This document shows, in pieces, positions 22,641 through 34,588 of a stretch of 64,000 bases of DNA. The notes under the pieces are model-generated. The model worked only from the letters and a program-made list of their open reading frames with translations. It did not search any database and was not told where the DNA came from. Position numbers and translations under genes: made by a program. Positions within the stretch are counted from its first letter, which is position 1. Every line of letters starts with the position of its first letter. The stretch lies in NCBI GenBank assembly GCA_032622095.1, contig CP136067.1:42885549-42949548 (forward strand), written 5' to 3'. Source of the DNA: Siphonodentalium dalli. Lineage: Eukaryota; Mollusca; Scaphopoda; Gadilida; Siphonodentaliidae.

Positions 22641-22655
22641 GGGGGGGGGGGGGGG
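22641..22655. repeat. G15 run (U1)
   Basis: Fifteen G; U2 also 15, U3 13, U4 interrupted as GGGTGGGG (near 53696). Confidence 0.85.
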
Positions 22656-22965
22656 TAATCCATTTACCATATATTTAATAGTTAATTAATTTAGCTATGT
22701 ACATCGCACTTTGTTTCTTGTTGTGTACTAATAATGACGTAATTTAGCAAGCTTGCAGGGTTCAGTCCCCTGCTAGGCAGGACCTACCGCTGTCAGCACA
22801 CGCACACGATGTGCAGAAATCACACATTTATTTATTTGAGACATTTGTACGGCATGTTACAAATCATTCTGCATTATTCTGAGAAACTGAATTGTCCATA
22901 TTCATTTGAAATTTTCTAGATCAAGCCAGAATGAATAGCAACTGACAAAACACTTCAATAAAAAA

Positions 22966-23115
22966 ATGCAAGATTTAATTCAGAAAATACACATGCCGGC
23001 AGCGGTCAGACATAGAGTAGCGAATGAACTGAACTCTGTTATGCAGCTTGGTAATTTAGATCTCCAATCCAGATTTTGGCGTGCTGCACAAGGCAGTCAA
23101 AAATGTGAGCTATAA
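22966..23115 (+). other. 49-codon conserved ORF (U1)
   Basis: Starts MQDLIQKIHMPAAVRHRVAN and contains LDLQSRFWRAAQGSQKCEL, stop TAA. Balanced amphipathic composition unlike the surrounding AT-rich DNA. It is base-for-base the same in the four units (32765-32914, 43849-43998, 54007-54156), although U4 differs at many nearby places. No family recognised; it may be an exon relic or a piece of a retroelement ORF. Confidence 0.4.
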
Positions 23116-23299
23116 GGGACGTAACTCAAATAGTACGGATGACTATCATTTCCGCCAAGCTGACCGACCAAGCCAGAATCCATCAAGCCATATAAAAGTT
23201 CCATTGCAAATTATACTTGACCTTTTAAGTTCCACAATGGCATTCCGATCTTATAGCACGTGTGATATATAGGTTATCAGTACACGGGTACTGGTCTCT

Positions 23300-23712
23300 G
23301 TGTCTATATTTAGCATGGGGGTTTCCAGCAAAAATGGCGAAACCCGATCGCTCCAAAGTAAAATTTTCTATGTGCTTTGAGAACAATTCCCGCACTAAAA
23401 CATAATGACAGAATGGTAAATCAGAGCGGTAGTTTTGTTGACGATTTTCGCAAGCAACTCGTCAAAATTGCAGCAAATTAGAAGTACATGTGCGTTTAGA
23501 CTTTTGTGTTGCTAAAATAATCGGAGAACCGAATCACACCGTTTCGAAATATAGTTCTTCGGTTTTAGTGGGATTTTCCAAAGTTAAGGTTCAAAATTGG
23601 CACAAATTTTGTTCGATATTTTGTGTGCTTAACAAGGGTAGCATGCTGGTCTGTTCGCTTATTATATATCTTAATATCGCGGAAGTCCACCAAATGTGGA
23701 TAAAATGTCGCC
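23300..23712. repeat. Internal fragment of the Mutator-like MITE (U1)
   Basis: Homologous to the interiors of 15688-17064 and 56439-57783 (shared GAACAATTCCCGCACTAAAA, AATCGGAGAACCGAATCACA, GCGGAAGTCCACCAAATGT) but lacks the TIRs and flanking duplication. It is an old truncated copy that was present before the unit was amplified. Confidence 0.75.
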
Positions 23713-23859
23713 GGTAACAGCGGTCTTAGCGATTCGCGAAGGGGGGGGGGGGGGTAAACCCTGCATGGAGTTTGCTGTAACATAAGAATTATTTGCTAAT
23801 CTGCATCTGTAATGTTTTTGTCCAATGCTGGCTTTAAGGGCACTGAGATGAGGTGTAGC

Positions 23860-24228
23860 GATCCTAGTTTTGCGGAGTGCCCTTACAAATTCCTCCGAAT
23901 CGCTGGCGCACACACCAGAATCCTCAAGTTGGTTCCAGTCAATTGTCGTTTTTGCGAAAAAGGAGTGCTTGTACTGGTCGCAGCTAGTATGCCTGAGTTG
24001 GAACGGCCTTTTATTATTACAAAACTCCTTTTCGACTATGTTGGTGGAGATGTAGTCCGAGAATTGTTTGTAGTTATCTTTCTGTTTTCCCGTTTTTTGT
24101 GTTAGGGAGTCATGCACATCTAGAGCTGGCACCGTCCCCTTCACTTTCTTGTTGAACTGGGTCAGTCTTATTTCCTAGCGTCTTTCTTGGAGTGATGTTA
24201 ATTCAAGTTTATCAAGCATGTTGAATAC
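23860..24228 (-). pseudogene. LINE reverse-transcriptase C-terminal tail (U1)
   Basis: Minus-strand translation gives MLDKLELTSLQERR, one in-frame stop, then RLTQFNKKVKGTVPAL, HSFFAKTTIDWNQLED and SEEFVRAL. The MLDxLxxxxLxxRR, RLxxFxK and SFFxxTxxDWNxL motifs are the usual C-terminus of CR1/Jockey-type LINE proteins (family knowledge). It is 5'-truncated, has a stop, and lacks the catalytic domain. U1 and U2 share a 46-bp deletion at the 3' end, so the frame runs on into a proline run; U3 and U4 keep the normal end. Confidence 0.75.
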
Positions 24229-24789
24229 TATACTACAAATAGTCAGTTGGTCAGAAAATGCGACCACAATGCGACCAGCGATACGCTAAGTGTATGTTCC
24301 CACCTGTCGCGGCGACGTCCTCGTGATGACCAATTTCACCTGGCCGACGCATCGCCTATAGCAGTAACAGTTGTTCTCATAACACATGTCAGAGAAGCTA
24401 ATCAACGAAGTCTGGCAATATCGTGAAAGAATATTGAACTTATTCTGATAGTTTTTCAGCAACCTATATTTTACCACTTTCGGTTAAATATTCGGATTCA
24501 AATTGCAATCAGTTGGAAATACCCTAGCCATGTGAGGAAACATGTTGGAAATTCCAATATTCCGGATGTTCGAGGTGCCGGTTTGTGAGGTATCAACCCA
24601 TGATGAAGCCGGTGCAAACGAACTTACATGGACTTGGGGATTTGGTTCTGGTCTAAGGGGCGCAGTTGGAAATCAAATATGGACCCTCTCCCCTCAACAT
24701 ATGTCGCCTAGCTACGCCCCTCGTTGAAGAACATATATATAATATGATCGTACGTCACACGTAACGGGGCAACCACACGCGGTGCTTCG

Positions 24790-25080
24790 TCGGATCTAGT
24801 TATGCGAAATTTGACCAGATTTGACCTTGAATTTACCGTTTTGAATGTCAATGTCAGGTCGGGGTTACGAGTTAAGCCGTCCAAAACACTGCGCGGACAA
24901 AAGTATCCCTGGCTATCGAATATCGTCGAAATCCGCCACTATTACCCGATTTGATCTTGAATCGACCATTTTGAAGATCAAGCATCACACTTTGACCCGT
25001 CCAAAACACTTCCCGGACAAACGTACACTTAGGTATCAAGTTTCGTCGAAATCCGTCCGGAAGTTTTCCCGGCCATAGCT
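24790..25080 (-). repeat. Two 130-bp GTCA monomers, reverse orientation (U1)
   Basis: Complement of the monomer at 3345-3860, with CCGTCCAAAACACT repeated twice about 125 bp apart. Equivalent in U2 (34589-34879) and U3 (45718-46008); absent from truncated U4. Confidence 0.8.
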
Positions 25081-25082
25081 AA

Positions 25083-25540
25083 CAGACAAAAGTCACAAAC
25101 TATACATTAGGTTTTAGCTGGGTACCTGTCTGACGGGCATGTGGGTGAGACGAAATTTGTTGGCATCCCCATCTACACCAACACCCCCAAAAAATGGTGG
25201 AAATCGGCCCAGTGGATACCCAGATACAGTTCAATGTCATTTAAAATCTCAAGTTCACACCGCACGGGCATCCGGGTGTGACGAAATTGCTCAGCGCCTG
25301 AAACTACCCCCACATACCAAATTTGGTGAAAATCGGCTCAGCGGAGAACTTGAGTTCAAGGTCATTTGAAGGTCAAGGTCACGCCGCACGGGCAAACGGA
25401 TATACCCATGTTAGTCCTCAGGTCAAACTACATACCCGTACCAAGTTTCGTCAAAATCGGTTAGCCGTTTCCGATTCCATCGCGAAACACACACACACAT
25501 ACATACACACACACCCACACGCACAGACAACAAACTTTCC
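25083..25540 (+). repeat. RTE-like retroposon tail with (AC)n end (U1)
   Basis: Three imperfect repeats carrying AAATCGGCCCAGTGG, AAAATCGGCTCAGCGG and AAAATCGGTTAGCCG, interspersed with GGTCAAGGTCA, end in an (AC)n-rich tail at 25485-25526. Tails reading TTTCGTCAAAATCGGTTNNNCGTTTCCGA plus a microsatellite are typical of RTE-like LINEs and their SINEs in invertebrates (family knowledge). Copies: 34882-35339, 46011-46468. Confidence 0.65.
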
Positions 25541-26784
25541 TCAAATATATAATAGATTCTTTATGGAGGTCAAGTTTAAATTGATATCGTACTCCCATGT
25601 TTCTGTTCGTCAGATACAGACTCGAGTATGTAGGAGCCTCAATACCGGTATATTTCTAAAGGATAGCTATAAAAGGCCTCTGCATATTGACATTAGCGCG
25701 TACATCGCAACACATATCTAGCAAAATGGCCCTTTAAGTGAGATGTCTTTCAACAGAGGTCAAGGTCATTTTATGGTCAAGGTCAAGGTCATATAAGCCC
25801 CCCACATCAACTTGACAACAAATTTGGTTGAGGCTTAATTCCAACTTCACCAACGAAGGCGACCCATGTTATGATGGACATATCATTTGACTTCCTCGCT
25901 GCCACCACTGCTCACAAATGATTTCAAATAATAAGCCGCGTTCCGATGTTGAGTGTGAATACCTGGCAGCCAGCCAATACTATTCGCGCGACATACAACC
26001 GTGAAAAAATCCCCCTTGTTAGGGTAGATTGGTTCAATCATTTATCTCGAAGGAATTGATAAGCCGCTGATATGTCTGTGAGGCCAAATCGTTGCGAGAC
26101 GGGAACTTATTGAATGTGTTGTCCGCCTATTAGGGGGATTTTTCGCTGAGCAATTTGTCCGGAGGAAAATTACACGCAGCTAAGGCGGGATCGTTATTAC
26201 AAAACACCATAAGTAAACATCGGCGCAACACACGATGTCGTGCTATACATTGTTGGAAAGGGTACATCCTTGGCTATTCAACTGTGGTAATTTGATTCTG
26301 AAGCAGGCACGTTTGCTTGTGCTATTTTCGCATATATCTTTTGCGAAAACGGTTATAAATGCAACCAAGTCTAGTATACTGATGTGAAATCAGTGTTTCC
26401 TGCGGAGACCAATTTTTTCTGGATTCTAGCCCACGACACCAAATGACGCAAATGACGTCATGGACCATGTCATGACGTCTTCGCTGATTTTATTCAGCTA
26501 ACCAACGAAATTGGTCAAACGAAACTAATCTATAGGCCAAAATCACGTAGGAATTGTTCAGAAAAACTAAAGTTGTTAATTTTATAACCATCCCGTTGGT
26601 CCACTTCCGATTCTGTGTCACCGTTTCTTTTTGGGATATTATTGTTCCCATGATTCTATGCGAAAGCGAAGCGGAAGTCACGTGATTTTTAACCCATTTT
26701 TCTTGTCCGGATTTTCATCGCGTCGAAATGCTGTTTCATGGTATTGTAAAAATTAATGACGTCATTCACGCCTAAACTTGAAAA

Positions 26785-26816
26785 GCAACAACGCGCCTGT
26801 GGCGCGTTGTAGTTGC
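26785..26816. repeat. GC-rich hairpin (U1)
   Basis: GCAACAACGCGCC-TGT-GGCGCGTTGTAGTTGC, a 12-13 bp stem with a 3-base loop. Copies at 36584-36615 and 47713-47744, the last with two substitutions. Confidence 0.7.
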
Positions 26817-26933
26817 TATAATTACAACCTGTTTGGTGACGTGCAAATAGAATCTACCATATTTGGAAAATTCGGTCTGATTTAGGGAGCGCAGCAAATG
26901 GAAATAAATTTCTTAAACTGGTCTGCTTCGCGC

Positions 26934-26952
26934 GGGGGGGGGGGGGGGGGGG
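26934..26952. repeat. G19 run (U1)
   Basis: Nineteen G; 22 in U2 (near 36733), interrupted by T and C in U3 (47862-47891). Confidence 0.85.
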
Positions 26953-27443
26953 TCAATGGGCAATTTCTAGCTAAACAACGCCCGGATCAACTCACCAGTA
27001 ATGTTTTTACTGTTATAATGCAGGAGCGTGGCGACAGGTGATGGGGATGCATCGAATTCAACAGTTGGAAATTACTTTCCCGAAACAATTCACATCAGTT
27101 GGAATTATTAGACTAAAGTTACGTTTAAATTGTTCTGGTAGCTTTATTTTCCAACCAGTAGTTAGTGTGAATTTTGTTGTTTTTAAGCCAAAAGTCGCAT
27201 ATTTACTTACTTTATGTTAAATATTTGGAATGATATATGCCTACCAGTACGAACTTTCCACCTTTAGGGGGTGTCAAGTTAGAAAGTTATAAAAGTGGGA
27301 TGCCATTTGAAAAATACGGGGGAGGGGTGCATAAACAATCTTTGACTTAGTACACTTTTGTGTTTCATATTCAGTAAACAGAGAGAAATTAGTTTTCGTG
27401 TTCGTGGGTTTTTTTTGTATCGCACAAAAGTTTGGTCTATTGC

Positions 27444-27713
27444 GGGGGGGGGGGGGGCGGAAACAAACTGCAGACACAGGGTGGAATAAACTGTTTTCTT
27501 CGGCTTGGGTACCCCCCCCCCCCCAAAAAACAGCAAAAACTGCAGTTTTTTTCCACTGACCATTTGCCCCCCCCCCCCCCCCCCCCCAGAAAAATCAATT
27601 CTACCCCAGCCGGACAACAACTCGGTTTGACCGGAAACCGAAAAAAGCACCGGAGCATACAATTCACGAGAAGGTGCTTGGTAACTTAGTTTAGATTATT
27701 ATGACTAAAATGG
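27444..27713. repeat. Terminal G/C-run module (U1)
   Basis: A G-run, ACTGCAGACACAGGGTGGA, C-run, ACTGCAGTTTTTTTCCACTG, a long C-run, then CCAGCCGGACAACAACTCGG. Present at each unit end and, alone, at 11395-11615. The glycine- and proline-run ORFs here are artefacts of these homopolymers. Confidence 0.8.
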
Positions 27714-27805
27714 TACCAGTAGAACGCAGATTTGTACCTCGTGATGTCATGACATGTACAAAAATGTATATTGGTGATCGCAACGCTTTGTATGCACTTT
27801 AAAAA

Positions 27806-27982
27806 ATGACAACTAGTCATTACCTCGACTTTGAAAAAGATGCAAATGAGATGAGTGAGATACCAGCATATAACTGTTTTCTGATACCATTGGAGGAGAA
27901 ATTGTTTAATACATGGGATAGTTCTGCAGTAAAAATTTGCCAGATAAGCGATCGCAGGGTAGAATCTGCATTCGACTGGTAG
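27806..27982 (+). other. 58-codon ORF of unknown origin (U2)
   Basis: Same ORF as at 18026. Here the upstream frame opens with ATG at 27712 (MVPVERRFVPRDVMTC), directly over the chosen unit boundary. Confidence 0.35.
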
Positions 27983-28856
27983 ACACTGACATAGTCGGCA
28001 TTATTAAGAGGGTTAATGGGGTCAATATCACATGTAAACCAAGACAGTGTTTATCCAAAATTGTTTTAGGTGGATTGTACTACTCATGTATATATGATTT
28101 TGATATTAAGGTTAATCCATATTCTATAAAATGAGAGAAAATTGAAGTTGTGAGTCTGAAAATACATATTTGGAAAAAAATTACATGCAAATTTTTTCCG
28201 ACAACCCCCCCCCCCCCCCTCCCCCTAAATGAATAAGGAAAAAATTTACGTGTAAATTTTTGACGCATATGTACCCCACCCCCCACCCCCCGGTACGTTG
28301 TGTCCCGCAGTTTTTTTTCGCCCCCCCCCCTCCTGGTGGTACCGGGCGTGTGGTGCTTTAGGGTCTATCACCTCAATCAACGCCGTGTCGTATAGTAAAA
28401 TAATACACTGTTGGTCAATGTCATGCCTGAAACAAGATTATTCAGAAATTTCAGACTGTAACAGAGACTGATATAAATGTAGTTCCGATAGTTCAAATTT
28501 TATAGTCAACATTTGGCGTAAACTATGTGGATATCAAGAGTACAATATTGACCTATATATTCAACCAATTTGCTGATGCAATGGTTATGATGACCTGTTA
28601 AATAAGGCGTTGACCAATAATCCATCTATGCATAATCATAGAGTTAGAACAAAATGTTTCAAAAATAGAATTATATCTCTCTACTACAAGTATATACGCT
28701 TCATGCACATTTCGAACGTTCTTCGCGAGATTTCTGATTCAAAAACAGCCATAAAAACTGTCACGAGAATGTGGTGAGAAACTTTTACAAAAATCGTTAT
28801 TATTCGATAGAAGCTTCTCCGGTCAGGATTCCTCGATTCATATTCATTCTTTTATG

Positions 28857-29247
28857 CCCTTTACCCAACAGAAGGGCCCTGTGCCAATGCATTCTCTTAT
28901 ATATGCGAGTCGACCATAGGTCGCCTCGCATATATAAGAGAATGCATTGGCTTAACACATTAAAAATTATAAAATTGTTAAAGAATGTAAGAAAAAATGG
29001 TAAAAAGTGTTAAAAAAGATTTTTTTTAGGCCAATGCATTCTCTTATATATGCGAGGCGACCTATGGTCGACTCGCATATATAAGAGAATGCATTGGCAC
29101 AGGGCATAACTGTAACTATCACAATGTGGTCAAAGAGCCGGTTCCAATGATACCCATATTTGTATGGTTCTATTGAGACAGACCGAAGATATTTTAGGCT
29201 GTTGAAGCTTTATTTGGCCGGGTTTGGCCGGTTTGTTGGGTAAAGGG
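28857..29247. mobile_element. piggyBac-type MITE (U2)
   Basis: Same 391-bp element as 19059-19449. The right flank is TTAA, but the left flank reads TTTTATG instead of TTAA, so the target duplication is broken on one side, as in U3. Confidence 0.85.
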
Positions 29248-31073
29248 TTAATGCCCATGATGCCCATTGCCCGGGAATCTATGAGGCCCCCACCCCACCC
29301 CCATGGAAATACGGAATACCACTCAACACAGAGGGTGGAATACGGAATACCAGTTAACAGCCATATGGAATACATACAAATATATGAAAACTTCATTTTT
29401 TGGAAGGTCGGCGTACGAATACCGGTATTTTTGAAATACCGAATACCTCCTAACAGAGGGGCCGGAATACGGCGTACCTCATAACAGGGCATGGAATACG
29501 GCGTACGAAAAGGGGGTGGGGGCATCATCTATTTAAACTGAATTGCTATACACACAATCATCTCTAACTGATTTACCCCTATAGCAGCGGATATCCTTAT
29601 TAGTCAACCATTTCTTTAATAAATGGATTCTCTCATCAGTTATAAACATATAAATTACAATGGTCTTTTCGTCATATGATAGGGTTCAGGTGACATACAG
29701 GAGACATTCAATAACCGCAACAGAAGAATTACCAAGAATCTCTCAGTTTTTATAAAAAAAAGGTCATTGATATATTTCGGAACTCTTGAGGCTACATTTT
29801 CGGACAAACAAGTAACCCCCTTCAAAATATACCGATATAATATACTTGTTTCTTACACATGTACGAAAACTTTATAAAGAAGGACCCCAACACCAATATA
29901 ATAGTTTATGGCTGTGGATGCGCTTATTTGATAAGCGCCACAACTTGCCCACAAGTACTACAATCCGATTCCTCTTGAGGCTGAATAACTTAAACCATTC
30001 AAAATCCATATCCACTGACCGAACATGTAACCATTACGCCGAAATTAATAACAATAACCCTATACATTGTATATCTATCAGATAAGATATAAATATAATT
30101 ATATACAGATGAAGACACTATTGTATACACAACTATATTATATCTAAATGTGCATTCATGCAAAACAAAATTATATTTGCATCGATATTTACAATAACTA
30201 TGTTTCTGTTATATCTATTTTGATGATCAGAATACTAATAAATTGATTGATTGATTGATTGATTGACGAACAGATATAATACAAATACCACGGATTTTTA
30301 TTCAGTGGTATGCACTGTTCAGATAATAAGTTCATGGTCGTTTGTTTTACTTATTATGTGAACATTTTTCTGAGGGAACTACTCGCCAATGAGTATTTGG
30401 TATCAAACATGCAGTTAGTGTGTCTGAAGCTATCCCGCACAGCGGGCAAGTATCACAAAATTCACCATCTGGGGACCTCATTCTTCTTATCTTCTGGGAA
30501 GTAACTATATAGTCTCAAATTAACATTGTTTTAGTTACTTTTCCCCTTCTGTTAAGTTTCTATATCCCCTATTTTGCAGAAGATAAATGCATAATCGAGA
30601 TGACTGATGGGTGACTATAACCAACTTCAACTGGGGAACTTCAATCTGATCCTAGGTCTTCCATAGCAGTTGAGGCCTATAAGCAGAACGAGGTTCCTAT
30701 AGAAGGTAAATTTTGTGACGCTAGCTCGCCGTGCGGTATAGCGTAACTAAATTCACCGTATGGGGACCTCAGTCTGCAAATGAGTGACACACTATTTGCA
30801 GGTTTGTTTAGTATAGAAAGAGTCAAAGACGGCGTATCTCTTCCGCAAACTTTAGGTATTGATTCGGAGATACAATATTATAATTTGGAATCAGAAATTC
30901 AACAGGATCTTCTGTCAACAGAAACTTTTTTTTGTGTTATTTCTACGGGCTCGGACAGGAAATGTTACTTCATTTTAGAATATTATAACATTTTGATTGA
31001 CGCCTGATATGCTGACAACACTTGTATTCTCGTTTTGATTATATCAACTTCCCTTTTCTTATAGCAAGCAGTG

Positions 31074-31594
31074 ATTAAAGGTTTAAAATGTTTTGGGAGG
31101 TTTGCATTTGATCGCGATGATTAGTGCTAAATGTCTGCTTGTGCATGTGATATCTTGGTTCGATATCCAGGGAAAGCGATTATGTCAGTTGATCGGGGTT
31201 AAATTTGGTTTTGTACACGTAATACTTTATAATCAAGTAAAGTAAAAGGTATTCAGTTTCGTGTCTGCGAATGTGTTCCAAGAAGGATATTTTTCTTTGC
31301 CAGACCGCGATGTTTAAATTGGTGTGTGGCTACCATAAAGGAACGTATAGTGGGGCAATTGTAGAAAATATGAGATATCGTTTCTTCATGGATATTGCAT
31401 CTTTGACATAAATTATTCCGTCTGATCTTAGTTTCATATTAAAAAAAAATATTTGTTCCTAGATTTCTAGTCATATTCTGCACCGAAACCAGCGGTATTT
31501 TGTATCCAATAAATGGACGAAGGGCCCAGAGAAGGTCTGTTTCCATGGAATATCTGTATTTAATTTGTTTTCCTATTTATTCTGCGCGGATGAT
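31074..31594 (-). pseudogene. L1/Tx1-like LINE ORF2 3' fragment (U2)
   Basis: Copy of 21275-21795 with the same premature stop and frameshift. Confidence 0.7.
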
Positions 31595-32764
31595 GCTCGA
31601 ACAACAAGAACAAGAACAAGAAAAACAACAACAACAACATTTCTTCAAAAGACGCTTTTGTTATCAGAATCGATTAATTACCAAAAAATAATGTTAACCA
31701 CTGTCAACTATGGTATAAAATTTTGCAAAACGTATATATCAACATTTTGTTCAACGCAATTTGATATCGAGAGTATGTCTGTCGGTTCGTCAAATATTTA
31801 CTAGGCCGCCAAATATTCCAGGTTCTGAATCAAATATTCCCCCCGAAGCCAAATAAATACTAATTTGGAGCGTTAATTCGGAGTATGTATCTTTAACTGT
31901 TGATAATAAAGTATCATAGGAAAATATTCCCCCCATTTTTATTCCGTAACAAGATTGATATTCTCTGGGATTGTTGGTCGTTCTACTATTTTGACTTCCT
32001 GGTCACTGTTATAGTCAAGTTTAATTATTTGTATGTTGGCTTACAAAGTCAATGTAAATGTTGTTATGCCAACGCATTCTCTTATATATGCGAGGCTCCA
32101 TGTGATACTTGCATATATAAGAGAATGAATGAATGAATGCTTTATTCTCAGCCATTTTTACATGGGTTTTGTCACAGGGTTTTCGAAAAAAGAACATTGA
32201 GGAAGCTTCAGTCACGGAAGGGTTAATAATTTATTTACTAAATACTAATAATAGACTAGCAGTTCACTTAGAAACTGTTCAGATAATAAATACAACAAAC
32301 TTAATTATTATCTGAACATTTCTCACAATGGAATCCTTCTGAATTTTTTATTTTATTTTCGCCTGTCTGTCGTCTCATGACTTTACTTACACCCTGAACA
32401 TCACCCCAGATGAGTAACCAACCTATAACTTTATATATTGGGGGGGGGGGGGGGTAATCCATTTACCATATATTTAATAGTTAATTAATTTAGCTATGTA
32501 CATCGCACTTTGTTTCTTGTTGTGTACTAATAATGACGTAATTTAGCAAGCTTGCAGGGTTCAGTCCCCTGCTAGGCAGGACCTACCGCTGTCAGCACAC
32601 GCACACGATGTGCAGAAATCACACATTTATTTATTTGAGACATTTGTACGGCATGTTACAAATCATTCTGCATTATTCTGAGAAACTGAATTGTCCATAT
32701 TCATTTGAAATTTTCTAGATCAAGCCAGAATGAATAGCAACTGACAAAACACTTCAATAAAAAA

Positions 32765-32914
32765 ATGCAAGATTTAATTCAGAAAATACACATGCCGGCA
32801 GCGGTCAGACATAGAGTAGCGAATGAACTGAACTCTGTTATGCAGCTTGGTAATTTAGATCTCCAATCCAGATTTTGGCGTGCTGCACAAGGCAGTCAAA
32901 AATGTGAGCTATAA
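32765..32914 (+). other. 49-codon conserved ORF (U2)
   Basis: Identical to 22966-23115. Confidence 0.4.
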
Positions 32915-33098
32915 GGGACGTAACTCAAATAGTACGGATGACTATCATTTCCGCCAAGCTGACCGACCAAGCCAGAATCCATCAAGCCATATAAAAGTTC
33001 CATTGCAAATTATACTTGACCTTTTAAGTTCCACAATGGCATTCCGATCTTATAGCACGTGTGATATATAGGTTATCAGTACACGGGTACTGGTCTCT

Positions 33099-33511
33099 GT
33101 GTCTATATTTAGCATGGGGGTTTCCAGCAAAAATGGCGAAACCCGATCGCTCCAAAGTAAAATTTTCTATGTGCTTTGAGAACAATTCCCGCACTAAAAC
33201 ATAATGACAGAATGGTAAATCAGAGCGGTAGTTTTGTTGACGATTTTCGCAAGCAACTCGTCAAAATTGCAGCAAATTAGAAGTACATGTGCGTTTAGAC
33301 TTTTGTGTTGCTAAAATAATCGGAGAACCGAATCACACCGTTTCGAAATATAGTTCTTCGGTTTTAGTGGGATTTTCCAAAGTTAAGGTTCAAAATTGGC
33401 ACAAATTTTGTTCGATATTTTGTGTGCTTAACAAGGGTAGCATGCTGGTCTGTTCGCTTATTATATATCTTAATATCGCGGAAGTCCACCAAATGTGGAT
33501 AAAATGTCGCC
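33099..33511. repeat. Internal fragment of the Mutator-like MITE (U2)
   Basis: Copy of 23300-23712. Confidence 0.75.
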
Positions 33512-33658
33512 GGTAACAGCGGTCTTAGCGATTCGCGAAGGGGGGGGGGGGGGTAAACCCTGCATGGAGTTTGCTGTAACATAAGAATTATTTGCTAATC
33601 TGCATCTGTAATGTTTTTGTCCAATGCTGGCTTTAAGGGCACTGAGATGAGGTGTAGC

Positions 33659-34027
33659 GATCCTAGTTTTGCGGAGTGCCCTTACAAATTCCTCCGAATC
33701 GCTGGCGCACACACCAGAATCCTCAAGTTGGTTCCAGTCAATTGTCGTTTTTGCGAAAAAGGAGTGCTTGTACTGGTCGCAGCTAGTATGCCTGAGTTGG
33801 AACGGCCTTTTATTATTACAAAACTCCTTTTCGACTATGTTGGTGGAGATGTAGTCCGAGAATTGTTTGTAGTTATCTTTCTGTTTTCCCGTTTTTTGTG
33901 TTAGGGAGTCATGCACATCTAGAGCTGGCACCGTCCCCTTCACTTTCTTGTTGAACTGGGTCAGTCTTATTTCCTAGCGTCTTTCTTGGAGTGATGTTAA
34001 TTCAAGTTTATCAAGCATGTTGAATAC
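33659..34027 (-). pseudogene. LINE reverse-transcriptase C-terminal tail (U2)
   Basis: Copy of 23860-24228 with the same internal stop and the same 46-bp deletion. Confidence 0.75.
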
Positions 34028-34588
34028 TATACTACAAATAGTCAGTTGGTCAGAAAATGCGACCACAATGCGACCAGCGATACGCTAAGTGTATGTTCCC
34101 ACCTGTCGCGGCGACGTCCTCGTGATGACCAATTTCACCTGGCCGACGCATCGCCTATAGCAGTAACAGTTGTTCTCATAACACATGTCAGAGAAGCTAA
34201 TCAACGAAGTCTGGCAATATCGTGAAAGAATATTGAACTTATTCTGATAGTTTTTCAGCAACCTATATTTTACCACTTTCGGTTAAATATTCGGATTCAA
34301 ATTGCAATCAGTTGGAAATACCCTAGCCATGTGAGGAAACATGTTGGAAATTCCAATATTCCGGATGTTCGAGGTGCCGGTTTGTGAGGTATCAACCCAT
34401 GATGAAGCCGGTGCAAACGAACTTACATGGACTTGGGGATTTGGTTCTGGTCTAAGGGGCGCAGTTGGAAATCAAATATGGACCCTCTCCCCTCAACATA
34501 TGTCGCCTAGCTACGCCCCTCGTTGAAGAACATATATATAATATGATCGTACGTCACACGTAACGGGGCAACCACACGCGGTGCTTCG

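Larger units (their letters stand above)
17934..27713 (+). repeat. Array unit U1 (9780 bp)
   Basis: First full copy of the tandem unit, defined arbitrarily from TACCAGTAGAACGC. Its first 1.8 kb share several variants with U4 rather than U2/U3 (AACGTCGTGTCGTAG; no TTTTTTTTCG before the C-run near 18525), while the rest is almost identical to U2 at a constant offset of 9799. Contents in order: 58-codon ORF, C-run, piggyBac MITE, (ATTG)6, short hairpin elements, LINE fragment, 22269 hairpin, G-run, 49-codon ORF, MULE piece with G-run, LINE tail, GTCA repeats, (AC)n, G-run, terminal G/C-run module. Confidence 0.95.

Noticed and set aside
22767-22790. T-arm-like hairpin CAGGG-TTCAGTC-CCCTG with a near B-box (equivalents in the other units)
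   Set aside because: No D-arm, anticodon arm or acceptor stem can be folded around it and the B-box has a mismatch, so no tRNA or tRNA-type SINE head is supported.
23671-24144. 157-codon minus-strand ORF
   Set aside because: Only its first part is the LINE tail. The 3' third is read-through caused by a 46-bp deletion and then a G-run (proline run), so it is not an intact gene.
25323-25721. 132-codon ORF repeated in U1-U3
   Set aside because: It translates a retroposon tail and its (AC)n microsatellite (HTHTYIHTHPHAQ), not a protein family.
27279-27689. Glycine- and proline-rich ORFs on both strands (also 11258-11568, 37076-37489, 48155-48609)
   Set aside because: They come from G and C homopolymers that stay open in several frames; lengths change between units with slippage.
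29130-29528. 132-codon minus-strand ORF repeated in U2 and U3
   Set aside because: It spans the piggyBac MITE end and short GGAATACGG repeats. U1 is interrupted and no domain is present.
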